Positions 11,725 through 22,738 of a DNA stretch of 64,000 bases are shown here, piece after piece. The translations under genes and the position numbers were made by a program. Positions within the stretch are counted from its first letter, which is position 1. The number at the start of each line of letters is the position of its first letter. This DNA is from Pseudeuparius sepicola (lineage: Eukaryota > Arthropoda > Insecta > Coleoptera > Anthribidae). The stretch spans positions 129,763,373-129,827,372 of the forward strand of contig OY987299.1 in NCBI GenBank assembly GCA_963920635.1. The letters run 5' to 3'. The notes under the pieces are model-generated. The model was not told where the DNA came from and searched no databases. It worked only from the letters and a program-made list of their open reading frames with translations.

Positions 11725-12217
11725 CAGGGTGTTCAGAAAATCGGTGCCAAACCAGACTTATGTTTTTTTTTAAATGGAACACTCTGAATATTTTTAGATA
11801 TGTACCTATTTGAAATCTGATTATTGTCAAAATTTCAATGATAATAATAATAATAATAATAATTCTCACCCTCACAATACTCCAAACTAGGAGTACCCCA
11901 GAAGCAACCACATGCTTGAGCGGGGGAGGAGGGCAATTACTATTATTTTGTCTTCGTTGCCATTTGCGTACATTTGTTATGTTTCTTTCAAGCGTCAATG
12001 TCAATTTTTGGGGATATACCTTATATAACTAGGAAAAAATGACATAGGTAAATGATAATGAGTGTTCGCCTTTAAAATGTGAATGCATTTCCACATAGTC
12101 CAAATTTGTATACAACCTGTATACATTAGTTTTGATGTGTGGATTACTGTAAAGTTTGTACTCTCTTAGGCTCGAAAATTAATTAAAATTATATTATTAT
12201 AAATATGTAATTACTTG
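11725..12217. other. solo mariner-type tip and a dispersed repeat
   Basis: TATACAGGGTGTTCAG at 11723-11738 looks like a single mariner/Tc1 tip, but no mirrored partner was found. A (TAA)n run lies at 11840-11862. The stretch 11886-11968 recurs in the same orientation at about 35556-35632 (TACCCCAGAAGCAACCA and following). Confidence 0.5.
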
Positions 12218-12805
12218 TGTTTTGTAAAGCAAAATGTCGCATTCAATTTTAAGTGCCACACTTGACCGTTTGTTCTGTATTTACTTAAAAAAATTAAGAA
12301 AAATATTAGTAATATTTGCGGTTGCCATAAGATCCAGTTACCCATGAAAATAAATATGCAATGATAGCGGTATTGCATTGTATTTAAGAGTAGGTATAGG
12401 TACAACATTTTATTATTTCATTTTTAGGATAATTTTTATGGCATTACCTACCTGTTAAGTGTTAGGTTAAATTGAAAATATTAATTATTTTTAATTTATC
12501 TTCATAATGGACAATAATGTCTACGAGTTTGGCATTTTGTTGTTATTTAAAACAACAATTCTAGATTAGCTATTCGACATTCGATAAAGTACATAAAAAC
12601 CGCTTTATTTTCAAAATTTGTAAGCCTACTATGTCTACTTTAATTTAACATCATATCGATTTTTTATTTTCATGGGTAACTAGATGACCTTATATGCCAA
12701 TCACAAATATTACATATAATTTTTCTTAATTTCTTATAGTAAATACAGAACAAACTCACAAGTGTGACATATAAAATTAAATGGGATATTTTGCTTTATA
12801 TAAGA
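12218..12805. repeat. fold-back with about 140-bp arms
   Basis: The left arm 12218-12358 (containing GTTCTGTATTTACTT and TTACCCATGAAAATAAA) is mirrored at 12663-12805. The sequence ends with a solo CACCCTGTATA tip at 13063-13073 that may belong to the same element. The left tip is not identifiable. Confidence 0.65.
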
Positions 12806-13079
12806 AATGGGTAAATACAATTTTTTCCAGATAATTTAATTTTTCATCCCAAGAGAGCCCAAAGCTAGTCATATCAAATATTTCGAAATTGGTGCAATAG
12901 TTGTATTCTCACAATTTTTTATTTTTTATTTTTTATTTTTTTTTTCTGTACCTCTAGAAATAAAAAAATTACAGCGGTTTCAAAATTTTATTATTTTTTT
13001 TATTTTTAGCCATAGTTTTCCTAGGTGGCCATGGATAGAAATTTCATCATAAAAGAAGAAGGCCACCCTGTATAAGGCA

Positions 13080-14118
13080 TACCCGCAAAAGTTTCATTTT
13101 CGAAAAATAAACATTAAAGTTGCAAAATTGAAAGCTTCAAGGTCGATTTTTCCTAACCTCAAAAATATAGAAAATAAGGGGGGCGTAAAATATACGTGAT
13201 CACTCTGTACCTTTCGTACAAACTTACTTCACTTTTCACTATAACTTTAAGGTCGAGGCTAGGGCGAACGAAGACTCGTTCTATATTTGTCAATGTCAAT
13301 AGAGGGGCATAATATGCTCTCGAACTCGGACAAACTTCCAATTTCAATCTCATAGTAATTTTTTGCAGGAATACGACTGAAAAGATTCTTATGCTCGTGG
13401 ACTCAACGACGATTCGTGTCGGCACGTTACCGTAAACCTGAAATCCTAACCGACAATGTTGCCGGTGCAAACTAATTAAATTATTAACTTATTATCTGTG
13501 GTCGTCCGTCGCCTGGCAACCGTTTCGAAATTTTAATTGGTCGCTTGTCATTTGAAGTTTTAATTAAGGCTTCCTTTGTGGCAGAAATTGAGTTTGTTAG
13601 AGGCTCTCTCGCGCGCCCGTCAAAAATATCTAAGGTAATTAACGGCGCGGACGCATTGTCAGTCAAAGAAAGAAAGATTCCGTTAAAATAAAATTAAATG
13701 GCTTTGTCCGCGGTGTAACCTACGGTCTGTGCGGTCGCATGGCTCCGATTGAAATTTCTGTTGTTTGGGTTGCCAAATTAAATCGGTTTTTTTTTGCTGG
13801 TGGTTATAGAAAGCTCCCATCAGACTCGATACTATCTTCACAAAGGCGAATAACCATTTTACCAAATTAAATCTGTGAAATACATACAATATGTGTTTGT
13901 AAATAAATAGCGGGCTGCTACTGTCCTTTGTGCATATACCACGCAGTGACGCGCAGTCAACGAAAGCGATGGAACGCAATTGTCTATATTATACTCCATA
14001 ATAATTCATTAAAAACTAGGCAAATGTATATTTTGCATGAAGTTTTCTTTAGTTAAAAATTTTCAGAATAATAAACATTCCCCAATTTCTTTCTTTATGC
14101 TTTGATCATGCCACAATA
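13080..14118. other. unique segment with TAAT-rich patch
   Basis: Within 13440-13690 there are many TAATTA/TTAATTAA-type cores plus CG-rich words such as CTCGCGCGCCCG. This pattern is common in developmental enhancers, but it proves nothing alone. The remainder has no recognised feature, and no credible coding exon is visible. Confidence 0.35.
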
Positions 14119-14614
14119 TACGGGGTGATTCAGTTTCGGTGCTCAACATGGGAATCTCGGAAACTGTAACAGATACGAAGTCGGTCAAATGGGGGCAAAG
14201 TTGCGCCTTTGGGCACCTAACAAGTTAAAATATTTTGTTGGGTTGCTGAGATATTTAAGAAAAACCGAATTTTTGAAAATTAGATGTTATTTTTTTCTGC
14301 GCCATTTGCGATAATACCTATTGATAAATAAATTATACTTTTTCGTTGCAACTTTTTCTGGATTACGTCATGGTATTTTTAGATTTTCAGGGAGACGTTT
14401 CGTTTTCTCCCGAGTCCAACGATGTATGACGCATACATATTTCTTTTCGTTTTGGCCGCTAAAATGCACATTTACGACTTCAAAAAAAGAGGAGGTTATC
14501 AATTCGGTTGTGTTTTTTTATGTTTGTTACCTCAGAACTCCGTCATTTATAAAGCGATTTGAACAATTCTTTTTTTTTATTATTTGAAATTGTAGGTATA
14601 CCTACATAATGGTC

Positions 14615-15050
14615 CCATTTAAATTTGAAGAAAAAATTCCACCCTAAGGGTGGACAAATAGGGGATGAAATTTCATATTGAACCGATTTCGATGATTCTT
14701 TTTTGTTAGAAAGGGAGTATATACCTTTAGAGGTGGCCCCATTTAAATTTGAAGAAAAAATTCCACGCGTAAGGGTGGAAACTAGAGGATGAAATTTCAT
14801 ATTAGACCGATTTCGATGATTCTTTCTTTATTGGAAAAACTTCCATCCCTAAGGGTAGATAAATAGGGGATGAAAGTTCATATTGTACCAATTTGGATGA
14901 TTCTTATTTTATTAGAAAGGGGTTACCTTAGGGGTGATTTCATTTAAATTTGGAGAAAAATTAGATTTAAAGAGAAAAATTGCAATCCTAAGGGTGGACA
15001 AATAGGGGATGGAATTTAATATTGGGCCGATTTAGATAATTCTTAATAAT
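14615..15050. repeat. degenerate tandem repeat, about 120-bp unit, roughly 3.5 copies
   Basis: Each unit contains CATTTAAATTTGAAGAAAAA, a CCACCCTAAGGGTGG mini-palindrome, then AGGGGATGAAATTTCATATT. Copies start near 14616, 14738, 14825 (partial) and 14940. Confidence 0.8.
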
Positions 15051-15107
15051 TCACTATAAAATAAGAAATAAAAAAATTTTAACAAAAAAATTCACAAATT
15101 TGTCAGA

Positions 15108-15300
15108 ATGCACATTTCAACTAAAATTTTAGAAATATTTTTTTCTTTCTAAATTGAGTTATCTTTGGAGTCGGTGACAGTAAGTTATGATGTATGTAGG
15201 ATATGATGTATTCATATTTATATAGATTTAAATTCTTTGCCTTGACTGTCACCAAATCCAAAGATAAAATATTTCTAAAATTTTAGTTGAAATGTACATA
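15108..15300. repeat. inner hairpin 1
   Basis: ATTTCAACTAAAATTTTAGA at 15114 is mirrored by TCTAAAATTTTAGTTGAAAT near 15273. The stems continue into TATCTTTGGA and its complement TCCAAAGATA. Confidence 0.85.
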
Positions 15301-15344
15301 CGGGCAAATTTATGACGTCGGTGTTATTCGGTTTTTTTTTTCAA

Positions 15345-15590
15345 AGCTATTCCAAAGCTATTATAACAGGTGATCATTATTTTAGTACCTTGCTGGGTTA
15401 ATAATTAAACTCCATGTTTGTCATATTTTGAAATTCTTTTTTATAAATACTTAACTTAATATTATTAACAATAGTGGGATATACATTTTACCTAAAGTAT
15501 AAAAAATAATTTCAAAATATGACAAACATGGAGTTTAATTACTCCAGTAGGTATTAAAATATTGATCGCCTGTTATAATTGGAATAACTT
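15345..15590. repeat. inner hairpin 2
   Basis: TTAAACTCCATGTTTGTCAT at about 15404 is mirrored by ATGACAAACATGGAGTTTAA at about 15519. The stems extend outward to AACAGGTGATCA and TGATCGCCTGTT. Confidence 0.85.
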
Positions 15591-16084
15591 TGAAAAAAAA
15601 AAGAGAAAAATGCATAATATAGTCCAAGACCGTATTAATTTTCTTCGTATAGTAAATGTGCATTTTAGCGGCCAAAACGAGAAAAAATATGAGAAAAAAT
15701 ACGAGTTGTGTTCAGGACAACGATTTATTTCGAAATATGGAGTAAAAAATCCAGGTCCGTATTTAAAAAAATTAAGATGATCAGTCTATCTCAAAAACGA
15801 AATGCTGCCCCAAAGATATAAAAATACCATGACGTAGTACAGAAAAAGTTGCAAAGGAAAGGTATAATTTATTTTTCAATATTATCGCAAATGAAAAAAA
15901 AAATAAAATCTAATTTTCAAAAATTCGTTTTTTTTTTAATCTCAACCCATGAAAATATTTTAACTTTCTCAACGGCATATTGTTAGGTGCCCAAAGGCGC
16001 AGGTTTGCCTCCATTTGACCGACTTCGTATCTGGTAGGGTTTCCGAGAGCCCCATGTTGATCACCGGAACTGAATCACCCTGTA

Positions 16085-16684
16085 TAGGTACGACTTTAAT
16101 CCCTTGTATGTTGCGTTGCATATAAAGCAACCTATTTCACAAGAAATGTAACACCATATTATACCTACCGATTTACCGTCGGCTATTATGAGATTTCAAA
16201 TGCAGCCAACGATATTATATTTTGAAATTCTCTGAATATTACATGAACATACGGACCTATAGGAATGCACTAATTGAGGAATTGTGCGGCGCGTTACGCC
16301 ACCACCAATGTGAGGTTAGGGGCGTACGCATCGCCGTCCGCGATCCGACCGCCGGCGGGCGCCATTACGCGCGAAATTTTGAAATTTATCGCGGCAGGCG
16401 TATACCTACGCGGGCGAACAATCGACAGTCGTACGAAAACGGCCTGCTCTGTATTTGGCCGTCGTTAGCGGATGATGTAGTGCGTGCGCGCCTCCGTCGC
16501 CATTGTTGGTGGCCATTTTAATTCGACGCCGGCGGCGGTTTGACTAACGGCCGGTCGGGCCAATTAAATCGGGGCGTTTCGTCGGAATCTGGAAAACGAC
16601 GAAAGGCAAATTCGTAGATATATCAGGGAGCTGGACGATAATGGATTGTTGTCCCCCCAAAAAGGAAGAGATATTTTATCATTA
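16085..16684. other. CpG-rich unique segment
   Basis: The stretch 16270-16610 is dense in CG (GGCGCGTTACGCC, CCGCCGGCGGGCGCC) and stands out against the AT-rich background. A 99-codon open stretch exists, but it starts at TTG and shows no recognisable domain. It may be a host CpG-rich promoter or conserved non-coding block. Nothing else is identified. Confidence 0.35.
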
Positions 16685-16775
16685 CGTTTTCTTCTTTTTG
16701 TTAACTTTGAGTGCTTATGGCCATTATCACTTTTTCTTGTAAATACATTTACACTCACTAATCTTACATCCTTAT
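16685..16775 (-). repeat. dispersed repeat shared with 5538-5628
   Basis: This is the inverted copy of the 5.5-kb segment (GGATGTAAGATTAGTGAGTG on the minus strand). The minus frame reads SVNVFTRKSDNGHKHSKLTK. I do not recognise it, so a coding origin is possible but unproven. Confidence 0.7.
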
Positions 16776-16947
16776 TACCAGAAATATTTTATTGCAAGAA
16801 ATGAAAAGTGTAATAGCTTAGTTGTATCAAATAAAACAAAAATTATCATGATGTAGCTCCACCACATAATTATTTGCCCGTAAGAAATTGCCTAAATCAG
16901 CTCTATCCAAATAGTAGGACAAGGAGAAATAAAATAGACCTATTTCC

Positions 16948-17133
16948 TGGCCGCCCCGATCCCTCGATTTGTCTGTTTTGGATTTCTTTTTGTGGGGAAC
17001 AGTATATACCTACAAAATGAAGTATGAGACAATTCTTGAATTAAGAGCAGCTGTTTTAGAAGCAATTGCCAGTATTGACAGGCGCTCTCTAAGAAAGGCG
17101 ACAAATTCAGTTTTAAAGGGATGCAATATTTGA
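16948..17133 (+). pseudogene. mariner-like transposase, C-terminal remnant
   Basis: The frame opens with the WPPRS-x-DL motif and LDFFLWG, the signature around the third catalytic aspartate of insect mariner-like transposases. It continues to the stop at 17131-17133. Proline of the usual SPD triplet is leucine here, while the aspartate is kept. About 290 upstream codons are missing, so it is a relic. It has the same family C-terminus as the remnant at 3920-4052. Confidence 0.8.
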
Positions 17134-17775
17134 ATAAATAATAATGGCGGATTGTTTGAACACCTTTTAAAATAATAATAATTTGAATTTGAGTTCTTTA
17201 ATTTTTGTTTAATTTTGTTACATTTTGTTAGCAGCTAAAAACAAAATATTAGAAAGTTTGAAGTATGTCTTATTATACAATAGAACGTAATTATGAAAAT
17301 ATTCCATGGCTGACTATGTAAAAATTAAAAAAAAATCAAAAAATTAGCCATAGCTCTTTTATTTTTATAATAACTATGCCGAGTATTATATCTTTGGAAA
17401 GCTCAAAAAATGGCCGATTTTATAAGGCCACAGCCAACTATGATTTACATTAAAAAAAAAACAAAAGTTTGTGTCATAACTCAAAAATCACAAACAACAT
17501 AAAACATTAGATCAGATTATCTTATTAGGCCCAAAATTATCTACAACTTTTGTCTCTACAGTTTTTCTGTATAATCAGAAATAACGGAGCTACAGAGATC
17601 TGATGAAAAAATCACTCTTTTCAAAATATCTAGTGAGCCATGAACTTTTTTAAAAATCCAAAAGGGCATAATATTTAGCATTCAATACCGCAATTTTTTC
17701 CCTATTTATAACCTTTGTTTTAGCTCTGATAGTTTCGGAGATCCCTATAGTGGTCATCGAAAAAAACTCACCCTG
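17134..17775 (+). mobile_element. mariner-like element, 3' terminal region (copy B)
   Basis: About 640 bp follow the transposase stop, matching 3272-3910 inverted. The region ends at CATCGAAAAAAACTCACCCTG, whose last seven bases CACCCTG abut a TA (17776-17777). The last 240 bp match both arms of the MITE 31557-32029. This shows that the terminal inverted repeat of the family is long. Confidence 0.8.
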
Positions 17776-17784
17776 TATAAAACC

Positions 17785-17909
17785 TACCTCGGCAATAAAG
17801 TTCTTTTTATGACTCATGCGATTATTATTTGCCTCGGACAGAGGCCTCGGCAACTAAATTCCACATGAGTCATAAACATATAAAGTTGAACTTCAGTGCC
17901 TCGGTACAT
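17785..17909. repeat. TGACTCA hairpin, solo copy
   Basis: This is the same hairpin as at 1594-1713 but without the 5S-like body. It starts eight bases after the mariner TA and is followed by the conserved GGTACATAAATAACTATT end. Both arms carry TGACTCA. Confidence 0.8.
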
Positions 17910-17915
17910 AAATAA

Positions 17916-18626
17916 CTATTATATTTTGTTTTGTTCATTTTAACATGTTAGTTTTACATTTGAACATATTTGTTAAATTTGAAAATTATTGACCTGGTTT
18001 ATCATTTGACAAAATATAGTTTAACATCTTTTGGGACAAATAATTATTTTCGGTAACTGACAGAGTGAACCAGGAACCTACATTCAATATCTACAAGGAT
18101 TGCATGGTGCATGCGAGCAGTGTTGCCATATGTTTTAACCGATAGTTGAATTATATTTTTTTTCCGGGTATACAATAGGTAAATCGTAAATCTCCCTCAA
18201 CAATTTTTTTTAAAAAATACCGTGGAGTCTTCTCATACTACACAATCGCAAATACAGCTAAAAAGTTATGTATTAGCCTGTCATGTCTTTTTTCCGCGAA
18301 GTCAATTTGGCAACACGCTTAAGCAACAATGCGGATCCCAACTGTCTCGATTTAATCGAGTCGTATCTCAATTTTTGACAGAGAGATATTGAAAAAATGG
18401 CGGCTGGTTGTCGGAGAGGCGAGAGCATGATGCATAAGGTGTGTACTTAAGTCAGAGTGGTCGATGGGATCGTAAATACTGACATCGTGCTGGGTCCATT
18501 TCGCATCGAAGTGAGATTTACCGGATCGCGATATGCTACAACATAACGAGGAAAAATTCTTATCGAGGAAACATAATTGAATGCAATGGAAATTATAAAT
18601 AACATAGTCAAATTATATCCGTTATA
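17916..18626. other. unassigned spacer
   Basis: The stretch 17935-18060 has TTAACAT-type motifs reminiscent of the CACAGTT family's subterminal region. The stretch 18290-18560 looks unique. No gene is recognised. Confidence 0.4.
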
Positions 18627-18628
18627 TA

Positions 18629-20601
18629 CAGTGTCTGCCAGAAAGTTGGACACAAATAGGAATTTCCTTTATTTGATATTTCTCAAAAAATTATTCTTGA
18701 TAAAAGTTGGTGCTTGTGCTTAAACTCAAAATCCACCCGTAAAAATTTTGAAATTACTATTCGTATACAGGGAAGGTTGAGAAATATGAAAATTCCTCAA
18801 GAGTAAAGTACCCTTATTTTTAGAACTACAGCAGAATGACACCAAGAAAAGTTGTTTGGAATCCCAAGACAATGTCAAATATGAATTCACAGCAACCTAC
18901 TCAAGAGAAAAAAAATCACACTTTCGCATTTTTTATTCATCACGCTGTATAATACATAATGTTAGATATGTATTTTGAGGCACATCTTTGAGCATGACAG
19001 TACGATACCATTGATTTTTATTTACGTTCAACTAGCATCTTAAAAACACTTAATAACTGAAAATTCTGCAGTTTGTCGTTTTTTTTTGTCCAGGTAAAAT
19101 ACTCCTACAATTTCAAATATAACATAGCAACTAATCTGTGGAACATAAAAATATTTTAATACAGCAACAATTTAAGAGGAATTTAATAAATGATAGTTCA
19201 ACAATAAAAATATCACAACAAAAACATTTCAGTGACTACTCTATATGTGTCCCTTTCTTTTCTATGCAGACTATTGTTCTTCGGTTCATTTTGGTATGTA
19301 CGTTTTGTAACATCCGTCACACAGATTAGTTGCTATGTTAACTTTAAAATTGTAGGAGTATTTCACAAAAAAAAAACGACAAACTTTGAAGAACTTTCAG
19401 TTATTAAGTCTTTTTAAGATGCTAGTTGAACGTAAATAAAAATCATTGGTATTGTACTGTCTGTCATGCTCGAAGATGCCTCAAAATACATGTCTAACAT
19501 TATGTATTATACAGCGTGATGAATAAAAAATGCGAAAGTGTGATAATAATAATAGTATTAATAATGTTTATTTACGAAAAAAGTTTACAGAATAATAATT
19601 ACAAAAAAAGAAGAAAAAAGCAAAAAAGAAGAAAAAGGGCACAATTTTAATCTCATAAATAAACATAAAAAAAATCACGAAGCACAGTGTGCTTGTATGT
19701 GACTCCAAAATTATATTTTACAAATAGAAACAAAAACAAAATGACATCTTCGGGATCAATATTGTTTAAAACCGGGAAACTGTCGTTAATTTTAAAGTAA
19801 GGTTATACCTAAATATTTTATACAAAAATTTCGTAAATCACTTCCGTGTTATTTGTCTATATCCATGATTTAAGTTCACGTTTGAACTTTTCAAGATTTC
19901 TATTCTCTTTTATTGGCTCTGGGATAAATCTGTACGTCTTATGCGCCAAATATTGTGAAAATCCCTAACCAACACTTTTTTGACACCTCTATAGGTATCA
20001 CAATACCTCCTTGGCGCTTCCTAGTGAGATATTGATGTCCAATTAGTTCTAATGGAATTTTATTTTGTTTTACAAATAACGCTAATTTTAAGGAACATAA
20101 TAATTGTCTAATGTCCATAACATTGCTCCCTTTAAAAAGTTGTTTCGTAGGATATGTAATTTTTTTGTCTAAAATTATTTTCAATATCTATTTTTGTATG
20201 CGAGTCAAGTTAGAGAGATGGATATTTGCAACTCCTCCCCAACCAATAATTCCATAGGAAATATGTGTCTGAAAGAGTGCATAATAGAGCGTCCTTAAGC
20301 TAGGTGATTTTTTCTTCTTTTGAGTAGGTGGCTGCATGTGAATTCATATTTGACATTGTCTTGGGATTCCAAACAACTTTTCTTGGTGCCATTCTGCTTT
20401 AGTTCTAAAAATAAGGGCACTTTACTCTTGAGGAATTTTTATATTTTTCAACCTTCCCTGTATACGAATAAAAATTTCAAAATTTTTACGGGTGGATTTT
20501 GAGTTTAAGCACAAGCACAACTTTTATCAAGAATATATTCTTTTGAGAAACTTCAATTAAAGAAAATTCCCATTTTGTGTCCAACTTTCTAGCAGACACT
20601 G
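18629..20601. mobile_element. long fold-back with an internal retrotransposon
   Basis: The tips are CAGTGTCTGCCAGAAAGTTG and the inverse ending AGCAGACACTG, flanked by TA (18627-18628 and 20602-20603). The outer arms cover about 18629-18940 and 20304-20601. The inner hairpin arms are at 18930-19140 and 19318-19545. Removing 19545-20303 restores arm symmetry, leaving a fold-back of about 1.2 kb. No transposase is seen. Confidence 0.85.
19545..20303 (-). mobile_element. 5'-truncated non-LTR retrotransposon insertion
   Basis: It interrupts the right arm of the surrounding fold-back, and GTGAT flanks it on both sides (19540-19544 and 20304-20308). Read on the minus strand it begins inside a reverse-transcriptase C-terminal region. 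An SYGIIGWGG motif is followed by KKITYPTKQLF and DIRQLLCSLKLAL, typical of CR1/jockey-type elements. It runs through about 300 bp of 3' sequence to a TTATTATTAT-type tail. An in-frame stop lies after LTRIQK. It is a dead 5'-truncated copy. Confidence 0.7.
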
Positions 20602-20603
20602 TA

Positions 20604-21030
20604 TAATAAGTAAAAAAAATGTGATTGTTGGTTCTACATCTACACACAAGTTTAAAGACATAATGGTGGATGCTCCAGTGCCCTTTGATGGCACATCGTT
20701 GGCCACTGTTGGCCTGTTGGTGGTCCATCGCTGGCAACCATCAAGGAGCCACCGATAGGCGGAATTTTGCCGAAAACTTTTCTTCGCGGGGCCGGTTCCC
20801 AGTTCTCCAGCGGGTTCCCATGGTTCCGTAACGGTCCCAGAACGGAGCACCGCGGCCATGATGCATCCGCGCACACGCATTCCACCGGCGGCGCATTCCC
20901 ACATGAACTTTCGGCTTATCCGGGGCGAATCTCGGGACATGATTTCGGAATTAAGGCGCCGCCGCGCGCAGGCGCACCAGCGCCTGGCGCGGGCTCACGC
21001 GAGCCAATCAACGGGAGAAAAAATCGAAGG
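20604..21030. other. GC-rich unassigned segment
   Basis: This is a GC-rich stretch between two elements, rich in GCGCC words near 20950-21000. Overlapping open frames occur on both strands (longest 20557-20940, minus), but they lie partly in the fold-back arm and match no family I know. It may be host unique sequence. Confidence 0.35.
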
Positions 21031-21038
21031 AGCTGGCT
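21031..21038. repeat. 8-bp target duplication AGCTGGCT (left)
   Basis: AGCTGGCT occurs here and at 24107-24114, directly outside the hAT tips. An 8-bp duplication is diagnostic of hAT insertion. Confidence 0.9.
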
Positions 21039-21165
21039 CGCGGCCGTAGCCAAGGGGGGGGTTTCGGGGCTTCAAACCCCCCCCGAAATAAGCAAAATAT
21101 TACCTAAGATTATACCGAGAAAATACGAGGAGTGAAGAGTTCAATTATTATTACGTTTGAATATA

Positions 21166-21534
21166 CAGTGTGACCCATTTGTTTTGGGGTCAGTGTGTAA
21201 AAAGTGTATCAATCGTGCGATTTGGCTGATTTTTTTTTTTAAATTGTAGAGCTCGATGAACTGCACATTTTGAACAAAAATTGCCTGGTTCGCATAAAAT
21301 CCAAAGCCTACTATGACCGTTTTTATGAGCAAAATTTTAAGAAACCATATTAGCGTTTTTTTTTGAAAAAATCTGTGTGCGCCAATGGATTGAGCACCCC
21401 TCGAAATGGGTATGTACAAAATTTCATCAAAATATTTCAAGTAATAACGATTTTGTAGAAAAATTAAAAATGCAGCCAAGGTACGTCTTTATTTTCAAAA
21501 ATTCAAAGTTGGCCATGGAAAATAATTGAATTGT
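21166..21534. repeat. mariner left terminal inverted repeat (369 bp)
   Basis: It is mirrored almost perfectly by 22739-23106. The inner limit is at ATAATTGAATTGT. Open frames inside both arms are mirror images and not genes. Confidence 0.93.
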
Positions 21535-21583
21535 AATAATACAACCTTATGCTTATAAACACAAAACATAAAAACAATTAAAA

Positions 21584-22661
21584 TTATAAAATTTTTGTAA
21601 CTTCTACCAAGCCTCCATTTTCTACAATGCATTTGTCGTTCCTCTTGCGTACATTCAAAATTACATTTCGTATTTGCTGTGGAGTAATTTCCTCACAACT
21701 ACAGTTTATCCTAGCTTGCAGTTCTTGTAAATTATGGGGTCTTGACTTATAAACATTTTGCTTAAGTGTACCTACCCCAAAGAAAAAAATCTAAAGGAGT
21801 TAAGTCCGGAGATCTCGGTGGCCACTCACAGAAAGGACTATTTCGCCCTATCCAATAGTTTTCAAAATTATTATCTAGCCAGTTTCTGATTAAACGAGCA
21901 TTATGAATAGGACTGCCATCTAACTGTAACTTTAAATTTAAACGGTATCTTAATGGTAACTCATCTAAAGCATTTCTAAATTCAATTTCTAGAAAATTCA
22001 AGAAGCCAGCCGCATTCAAATTCCCTTCAAAGAAAAATGGGCCAATTATTCTGTCGCGTAGTATTCCACACCAAACGTTAATTTTTTGTGAATATTGTCT
22101 CCTTGCATTTATTATAAACTCTGGATTTTCAGCTGACCAGTGACGGCAGTTTTGACTTGATACTACACCATTTGTAGTAAACGTGGCTTCGTCGGTGAAT
22201 AAAATTTCATTTAAAAAGTTGCCATTATGGAGATATTCACCTTGCAGCCAATAGCAAAATTCTAATCTTCTCTCCTCATCTCCTGGTTCCAGGGTGTGCA
22301 AAAATTTTGGCTTAAACGGTTTTATTTTGTTTTGTCTCAAACATCTCCTTATACTCTCTCTGGGTATATGAAGGTCTAAACTAGCCGTTCGAACACTATT
22401 TCGAGGATTGTCACTAAAGTATTGCAGAATTTGATTGTTATTTTCAACAAGTCCACGGCGTCCATTTTGCCTAGTTTTTAATAAATTTTTAGAAATCGAT
22501 CCAGTTTCATCAAAAATATTGTTTATACGTTGTACAGTACTTCGACTCACTGATCTACCTGGGTGTCTATTAAATTCGGCCGCAGCTTCTGCTGCCGAGC
22601 GCTCGTTGTCGCCCACGAGTCGAACAATTTCTATTTTGTCTCTTATGCTTAAATATTCCAT
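21584..22661 (-). pseudogene. mariner-like transposase (DD37D type), one frame break
   Basis: The preferred start is the ATG at 22659-22661 (MEYLSIRDK). An upstream in-frame ATG at 22691 adds ten residues of low-complexity leader. An N-terminal pair of helix-turn-helix regions spans roughly residues 1-115, including SRSTVQRI and IPRESIRRCL. The DDE/D catalytic domain has aspartates in FTDEATF, QLDGSPIHN and WPPRSPDL. Thirty-seven residues separate the last two, giving DD37D. The frame meets a stop at 21762. The cause is a 4-bp tandem repeat (TACCTACC at 21769-21776) just after FFLWG. Past it, the family C-terminus continues in another frame to a stop at 21584. The protein would cut and paste the element. 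As read here it lacks about 50 C-terminal residues. Confidence 0.88.
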
Positions 22662-22738
22662 AATTATGATAATTAATTGTATTGAGCACAAACAATTTCT
22701 GAACTCAATTTAGACAGTTTGACACTTAATAAAAGTAA

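Larger units (their letters stand above)
14121..16082. mobile_element. compound fold-back, mariner/Tc1-type tips
   Basis: The outer tips are CGGGGTGATTCAGTTTCGGT and the inverse ending GAATCACCCTG, flanked by TA (14119-14120 and 16083-16084). The outer arms run to about 14490 and from about 15640. The spacer holds a tandem repeat (14615-15050) and two further hairpins: 15108-15300, and 15345-15590 with the CAAACATGGAGTTTAATTA stem. No transposase is seen. The outer arms look older than the inner hairpins, since they have more mismatches. Confidence 0.85.

Noticed and set aside
13063..13073. Complete element from 11725 to 13071
   Set aside because: The CAGGGTGTTCAG and GGCCACCCTG ends do not match beyond the first bases, so they are probably two solo tips.
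16222..16521. 99-codon frame in the CpG-rich patch as a host gene
   Set aside because: It opens at TTG rather than ATG, has no recognisable domain, and GC-rich DNA lacks stops by chance.
20557..20940. 127-codon minus-strand frame as a host gene
   Set aside because: It runs out of a GC-rich segment into the arm of a fold-back and overlaps open frames on the other strand.
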